NCBI GenBank assembly: GCA_013399875.1
Contig: VXAZ01002516.1
Location: 284,133 to 348,132 of the forward strand
Source: Gymnorhina tibicen
Taxonomy: Eukaryota; Chordata; Aves; Passeriformes; Artamidae
Reading direction: 5' to 3'
Length of the DNA: 64,000 nt
This document shows, piece after piece, positions 60,801-64,000 of this stretch. Positions within the stretch are counted from its first letter, which is position 1. Each line of letters begins with the position of its first letter. The notes beneath the pieces are model-generated. The model had not been told where the DNA came from. It was given only the letters and a program-made list of their open reading frames with translations, and did not search any database. Both the position numbers and the translations under genes were made by a program.

Positions 60801-63749
60801 CTACTGAAAGAGTAATAAATATCTTGCCTTAGCGGATAAAACACACACAAAAATAAACCATTTTAAAGGAAGTTGAAGCCATAGTTTCCAAGTTTTATGT
60901 TATGCAACCTTTTGTTATGGTATGAACAGTCATCAGTTTTTCTAATTGGTAGAAATATAGCTATGTTTGCAGTACAGCAGAAAACTGGTTATTTGATTTT
61001 TATAACCTTAAAAGAAGATTTTACTTAAGTGGGTGTAACCTCCTTTGCAGATGAGATCAGAATACTAATAAGGATGTATTATTATACTTAAAAAGACCCA
61101 AAATCAAAAAGTCTGTTCTGTGGGAAAATCCAGTACTTCAGGAGCAGTTTTATACTAAATCTGAACAAAACCCATAAAGTTTGAAGTTTCTTCTGGAAAG
61201 GAAAATTCCTAAAAATTTTACCAAAGATTCTGGCATTGGAGGTTTAGCTGCTACCCTGACTCAGAAAGACCCTGATAGTGCTGAAGGAAATAAGCATTGG
61301 TAGCATGGGGAAAAAAGATTTCCCTGCATCTGGATAAGAAGCCCACAAGACTAAGACAGCCAGAGAGCTCTCCCACAATTACAGATCTTTGACAGACCTG
61401 GAAAGTTTTCCATCTATCTGCACAGCAAGATAGTTGCAGAGTATAAGGTCTTGTGAACCCAAGAAATGCCTGAGCAAGTAGTCTTAGGACCAGGAAAATA
61501 TTCTACTCGTAAATTATCAGGCAGGTGGGATACACTTATGATCAGATTTTATGTCATCTATCCTTCTGATCCAAGTCCCCTGTGACCAAAGAAAAAAATA
61601 TATAGAGATAGATAGATTCATATTATATAAATAAAGATTCATAGAAATCAGTATTATCTCCTGGAAAGAAAAAGGCTCTGCAGGAACCCAAATGGAAAAG
61701 CTCTACTGCAGGTTTTCTTTTTCAGAACTTCTCTCTTCTTTTGTTTTCTTGATTCTTCCTAGCTAAGAACAAACCTTTAGAACTGAAGTTATGAATTTTT
61801 AATTTTTCTCTCTGCTGCTGAAAATAAATAAAATTTGTTGACTTTAGTATCACATGGAATGTATACAAAAGCAGACAGGACAAAGAAGTAATTCAAAGGC
61901 TTCTTGCTCAGGTGATACTAAGTAGGGCTTGAGAATTAGAATGTTGCAGTGCTTTTCATACTGATTTTTACAATGTGTTTGTGTAAATGATGATAAATGT
62001 TTTTCTGGAGATTTGTACTAATGAGCTGAGATCTCTACATCTGATAAAGTTCACCTCTCCCTCGTGTGAATGAGTAGTGCCATAAATCTTTTTTTTTTAT
62101 TTTTTCAATTTATAAAAAGTAGAATTTTATATTAATGTGTTTTTAATTCCTGGGATTTCTTTTGTCAGGGACAACTAAATGTCCAGAGAGTACAATTATC
62201 ACTACAACCTACTGAATGCTTTATCTTTATTGTTTGTGGATTAGGAACCTGAATTAACCATTGACTCTTTCTGATCCAGTCTGGATTTTCTTCTCCTGGA
62301 GAAAAGGAAACATTTCTTTTCTGAAAACCTCTGTACAACCAAAAATATTTTTCAGGTCATTTTAGAGCTTTGTTCAATTATTTAAAAGAATATGAAGAAA
62401 AGGTAATACATAAGAGGCTAAGGAGCCAAAGTTAGAAGACCAGAGGAACGGCTTCAGTAGAGATGGTAACAGATCTGTCATTCTTGGCTCTGCTGGGTGA
62501 TTTCATTACTGAGAAATTAACACCCTCCTGAAGTTTAGCCTGAAAATACATGTAAAAAAGAAAACCTAAATATACTATGGCCTTACTGTGACTTTTGGCA
62601 TTATGAATTTTGTTACTGAATTACTTTTTTTAAAAAAAATTATTTTATTTTCTTATTAGGTCTTCAGAATTTCAGACCATGTGACATTCCACTCAAACCA
62701 ACGGAAAATATATCACCAGCTGGCTCTTTGTCTTTGTTATGCCCCAGTTAAAAATGCCTTTCTCTTCACTGACACAATGCCACGAACCATGAAATGAGTT
62801 TCCTTCCCCAGATTCTTGGTGCAATCCACAAGAATGTAATTAGATCTTGGTCATGTAAGCTCAAAGATGCAAAATTCTGTGTTCAGAGGCTCATTGTTTT
62901 TAAGAGAGGTACAAGTCATGAAATGTGTCCTTCAGCACATTTAAATTGTCTGGAAAATGGTTAAGAATACTAGTCAAACTTCCTAGTTGTTCAAATGTCT
63001 CTATTTATCCCATTATTACCCTATCTGTATGATTCTGCTTATAGCCTTGTTAAAATTGATTAAGGTGAAGACTGGTTCCAAAAGCCTCCTGAATCTGATC
63101 ACTCTAAAATTGCTTGAGAAGAATTAGCAGTCAGGAATAACGCATGTAATTTTTTTCCTGGCATTATGCAAGATGAGTGCAAGATATTTTTAGGGGTGGG
63201 TCAGGAAGGGTGGAGTGACAGGGTGGGAATAAATAAAAAAGAATGAACCTTTCATGGAGCTTCCCTGTAAGGTTAAGATAGAGAATATTTGTTGTACTAG
63301 GCTATTAGCAAAGTTCATTGTATATTCTTACTGATCCCTTAGGAAGAGCTTATTACCATCACTCTTTAATAGAGAGCCGAGTGATGGATGAAAAAGTTAG
63401 TGATGGATAAAAAGATAAAATTCCTCTGCTTTTATGTGAACTTAGTGTTTTGTCACATTGGTTTTTGGAAATGATGATTTAGATGACACAAGTTATAGTT
63501 CTGATTCAGATTTTCATAAGCAATTAAACCTGAGATTTGGTGCATCAAAAACTCTTCAGCTTAGATTCACAACGGGCTGGATGTGACTGTATCATCAGGA
63601 ATAGTTTCAGTAGAATTCAGTTTCATAACCTGTGTTGCCCTCTTTTCCTTCCAAGGCTGAGTCCTCCCACCCTCTCATCGAGTAAGTGGATTTGCAGGTG
63701 TGGTAAAATTCTTAAGAGTGGGGCCATATTCAGTTTTATTTCAATTTAG
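57857..63749. other. Unique noncoding stretch, part may be a conserved element
   Basis: Nearly 6 kb with no recognised mobile element. A 105-codon frame (58458-58775, +) lacks a domain. About 58820-59350 contains ATGCTAATTAA (58840-58850), TTCAATTAGCACTG, GGAAATCGCCATTAGACAAT and GGTAATTGATATT, a density of homeodomain-type words suggestive of a conserved enhancer but unproven. A looser G-run cluster lies at 63193-63227. An isolated GATAGAATCATAACTCAG near 60460 resembles a CR1 tail but lacks the rest. Confidence 0.5.
63193..63227 (+). repeat. G-run cluster, weak G-quadruplex candidate
   Basis: Five runs of three or more G (GGGG, GGG, GGG, GGG, GGG) occur in 35 bases. One loop is 10 bases, so the standard loop-of-seven rule fails, though longer-loop quadruplexes are known. 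Confidence 0.45.
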
Positions 63750-63881
63750 GGAGTGGTAATTGTGAACCTGAAAAATAATCTTTTTATACAAATAAGACTC
63801 CATGACATTTTGTATTTCCATAATAAACCTGAAGACAGCAGGAGGTTGTCCTGCTACTTCTGCTCATCCTCCCTGTGGCAG

Positions 63882-63984
63882 CATCTGTACAGAAAACAAC
63901 ACAGTTTTAAATTTGAATTCAGTTTGTGCTTCGCTGATGAAGGAAGACGGAAGAAAGTGGCTTGGCTTCACACGTGCAGCAAAT
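63882..63984 (+). other. Candidate internal exon at the window edge, product unknown
   Basis: A pyrimidine-rich run (from about 63847) ends in CTCCCTGTGGCAG, a good splice acceptor, and 103 bases later lies AAAT|GTGAGT, a good donor (GT at 63985-63986). The frame starting CAT at 63882 stays open through the donor and in fact from 63750 to the window end. It includes charged and cysteine residues (ADEGRRKK near the middle, HTCSKC at the end). The block contains three CpGs in a CpG-poor region. I recognise no protein family. It could be a coding exon, a lncRNA exon or a chance combination, and an open block of this size with both splice words is not rare. Confidence 0.22.
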
Positions 63985-64000
63985 GTGAGTTTTCTTGTGG

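Noticed and set aside
1..64000. CRISPR arrays, operons, prokaryotic promoters, phage or insertion sequences
   Set aside because: Nothing of the kind is present. The sequence is vertebrate nuclear DNA with bird-type CR1 elements.
1..64000. LTR retrotransposons or endogenous retroviruses
   Set aside because: I looked for paired TG...CA termini, polypurine tracts and primer-binding-like sites next to repeats and saw none I could support. Solo LTRs of unfamiliar families could be missed without a library search.

Overview
The window looks like noncoding DNA from a bird nuclear genome. The main evidence is eight 5'-truncated copies of the CR1 LINE. Several keep the ATTCTGTG-type octamer end and the conserved 3' UTR block that accompanies bird CR1 (GGTTGGAAGGGACC-like, or its reverse complement). 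I recognised no primate or rodent SINE or L1 sequence, no operons and no ribosome-binding-site-led genes. By eye the DNA is A+T-rich and CpG-poor, as expected of a gene desert or a very long intron. I cannot assign a species. The CR1 types would fit many modern birds.

I recognise no protein-coding gene, tRNA or rRNA. The longest ATG-started open frame is 171 codons (45575-46090, +). Like the others, it lacks any recognisable domain and looks like chance. The best hint of an exon is at the right edge (63882-63984, +). There a pyrimidine-rich acceptor, an open frame and a GTGAGT donor line up, but I cannot name a product.

Layout. 1-5.2 kb: unique DNA, two plus-strand CR1 pieces and a long (ATAGAT)n array. 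5.2-24.3 kb: no CR1; unique A+T-rich DNA with a TA/CA-rich microsatellite at 12.3 kb, several perfect hairpins and homeodomain-like sites near 13-14.6 kb. 24.3-36.6 kb: three minus-strand CR1 pieces of different types. 36.6-49.9 kb: unique DNA with two short tandem duplications near 38.1-38.3 kb, a small CpG cluster at 41.7 kb and a poly-T/C tract at 42.5 kb. 49.9-54.5 kb: the densest CR1 cluster (three copies), plus two inverted-repeat structures and stretches that look like conserved noncoding elements. 54.5-64 kb: unique DNA with a G-rich purine tract at 57.8 kb, homeodomain-like sequence near 58.8-59.3 kb and the candidate edge exon.

No set of genes can be seen working together, and I found no clearly new biological system. 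The points most worth checking are the candidate exon at the right edge, the nested inverted repeat at 53.56-53.70 kb, and the possible regulatory blocks near 13-14.6, 52.0-52.7 and 58.8-59.3 kb. All three need cross-species alignment or RNA data.
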